Of a stretch of 5,942 nucleotides of DNA, positions 5,508 to 5,942 are shown one piece after another. The stretch spans positions 1-5,942 of the forward strand of contig JAPDJB010000178.1 of assembly GCA_029259285.1 (NCBI GenBank), read 5' to 3'. The translations under genes and the position numbers were made by a program. The notes beneath the pieces were generated by a model. The model was not told where the DNA came from and ran no database searches. It worked only from the letters and a program-made list of their open reading frames with translations. This stretch comes from Candidatus Bathyarchaeota archaeon. Lineage in GTDB: Archaea; Thermoproteota; Bathyarchaeia; TCS64; B23. Each line of letters starts with the position of its first letter. Within the stretch, counting starts at the first letter, position 1.

Positions 5508-5942
5508 TTAGCCTTCCCTCCTTTCTCGACCATTAATATATTCAGGGTTAGATATTTCCTTCCTCATCAATATCCGGCTGTAGGCTAGAACCCAGAATAT
5601 GGCGAGCCAGATCAATGTGAGAATGGTTCCGAAGTAGTCATGGAAGATGAGCGCCGGTAGATAGCCGATATGGTAAGCCAGGAGGCAGGTGGCGACGATG
5701 CGTATTATATTGACGAGGAAGACTCCCTCCACTCCTATGAGGGCTGCCAGCAGCTTACTCCTCCAGGTATAGGATCCCCTAAGGCCGACGGCTAGGGTTA
5801 TAGCCAGCAATCCGAGGCTCTGCCATCCGACGCAGTTCCAGCTGACGTAAACTCTCAACGGCATCCATCCTTCCAGGTAGAGATAACTTCCCCTGATCGC
5901 CGTCGAGATCCCCAGGGCATTGAGGATCTTAGCCACCGCAGC
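5508..5942 (-). CDS. archaeosortase/exosortase family transpeptidase, C-terminal part (5' end outside window)
   Basis: Integral membrane cysteine transpeptidase that cuts the C-terminal sorting signal of exported surface proteins and attaches them to a lipid or other anchor. The frame has no stop up to the right edge, and the GTG at 5936 is only the first visible start codon. Relatives carry further membrane segments before this point, so the gene is partial. Counting from that GTG, the stretch ILNALGI...YLYLEGW (4-24) is typical of the segment before the active site. The three catalytic positions of the family are present: Cys35 in WNCVGWQS, Arg79 in VNIIRIV and His99 in LIFHDYFG. Hydrophobic segments lie at about 38-52, 62-91 and 101-119. 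The subfamily is not clear; Val follows the Cys, where many exosortases have Ser or Thr. It ends with TAA immediately before the McrB-type GTG. No target protein with a sorting tail is in the window. Confidence 0.85.
   Translation of the reverse strand, partial: AAVAKILNALGISTAIRGSYLYLEGWMPLRVYVSWNCVGWQSLGLLAITLAVGLRGSYTWRSKLLAALIGVEGVFLVNIIRIVATCLLAYHIGYLPALIFHDYFGTILTLIWLAIFWVLAYSRILMRKEISNPEYINGRERREG
5516..5522 (-). promoter_or_regulatory. strong ribosome binding site for the McrB-type gene
   Basis: AGGAGGG on the minus strand lies eight bases before the GTG at 5507-5505, within the last codons of the archaeosortase gene. It supports this GTG start and suggests efficient independent initiation within a shared transcript. 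Confidence 0.6.

Noticed and set aside
5508..5936. The archaeosortase as a complete protein starting at GTG 5936
   Set aside because: The frame continues open to the window edge, and family members have more membrane segments before the catalytic Cys.

Overview
The window is dense archaeal-style coding DNA with essentially no spacer between genes. Arginine is mostly AGG/AGA and isoleucine is often ATA. The proteins are rich in Glu and Arg, starts are often GTG, and genes overlap or abut. One protein belongs to the archaeosortase/exosortase family. Together these point to a thermophilic archaeon, probably of the Thermoproteota/TACK or a neighbouring lineage. That placement is inference; no rRNA or other marker gene is present.

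Left half, plus strand (2-2545): three overlapping genes that read as a complete set of SMC-complex parts. The first is the C-terminal part of an SMC ATPase, cut by the left edge. Its head resembles eukaryotic Smc5/Smc6 rather than canonical SMC or Rad50: SGGERS signature, SPFRAVDEFD Walker B region, QYMVITP after it. The second is a kleisin-like protein with an ScpA-like N-terminal helical segment and a possible C-terminal winged helix. The third is a tandem winged-helix protein of the KITE type whose two halves resemble the two winged helices of MAGE/Nse3. This is best read as an archaeal Smc5/6-like complex (SMC + kleisin + MAGE-like KITE) and is the main discovery of the window.

Right half, minus strand (5942-2513): a partial archaeosortase/exosortase family membrane protein, cut by the right edge. 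It is followed with no gap by an McrB-type AAA+ NTPase, then by an overlapping DUF2357/McrC-like protein with a PD-(D/E)XK-type C-terminal domain that seems to have lost its catalytic residues. The last two form an McrBC-like pair, as in type IV restriction systems, but the effector may not cut DNA.

The two gene sets converge, and their last 33 bp overlap tail to tail (2513-2545). Whether the SMC-like complex and the McrBC-like pair work together, for example against foreign or extrachromosomal DNA, or are only neighbours cannot be settled from this window. No RNA genes, CRISPR arrays, insertion sequences or non-coding stretches over 300 bases were seen. Promoters of both gene sets probably lie outside the window.
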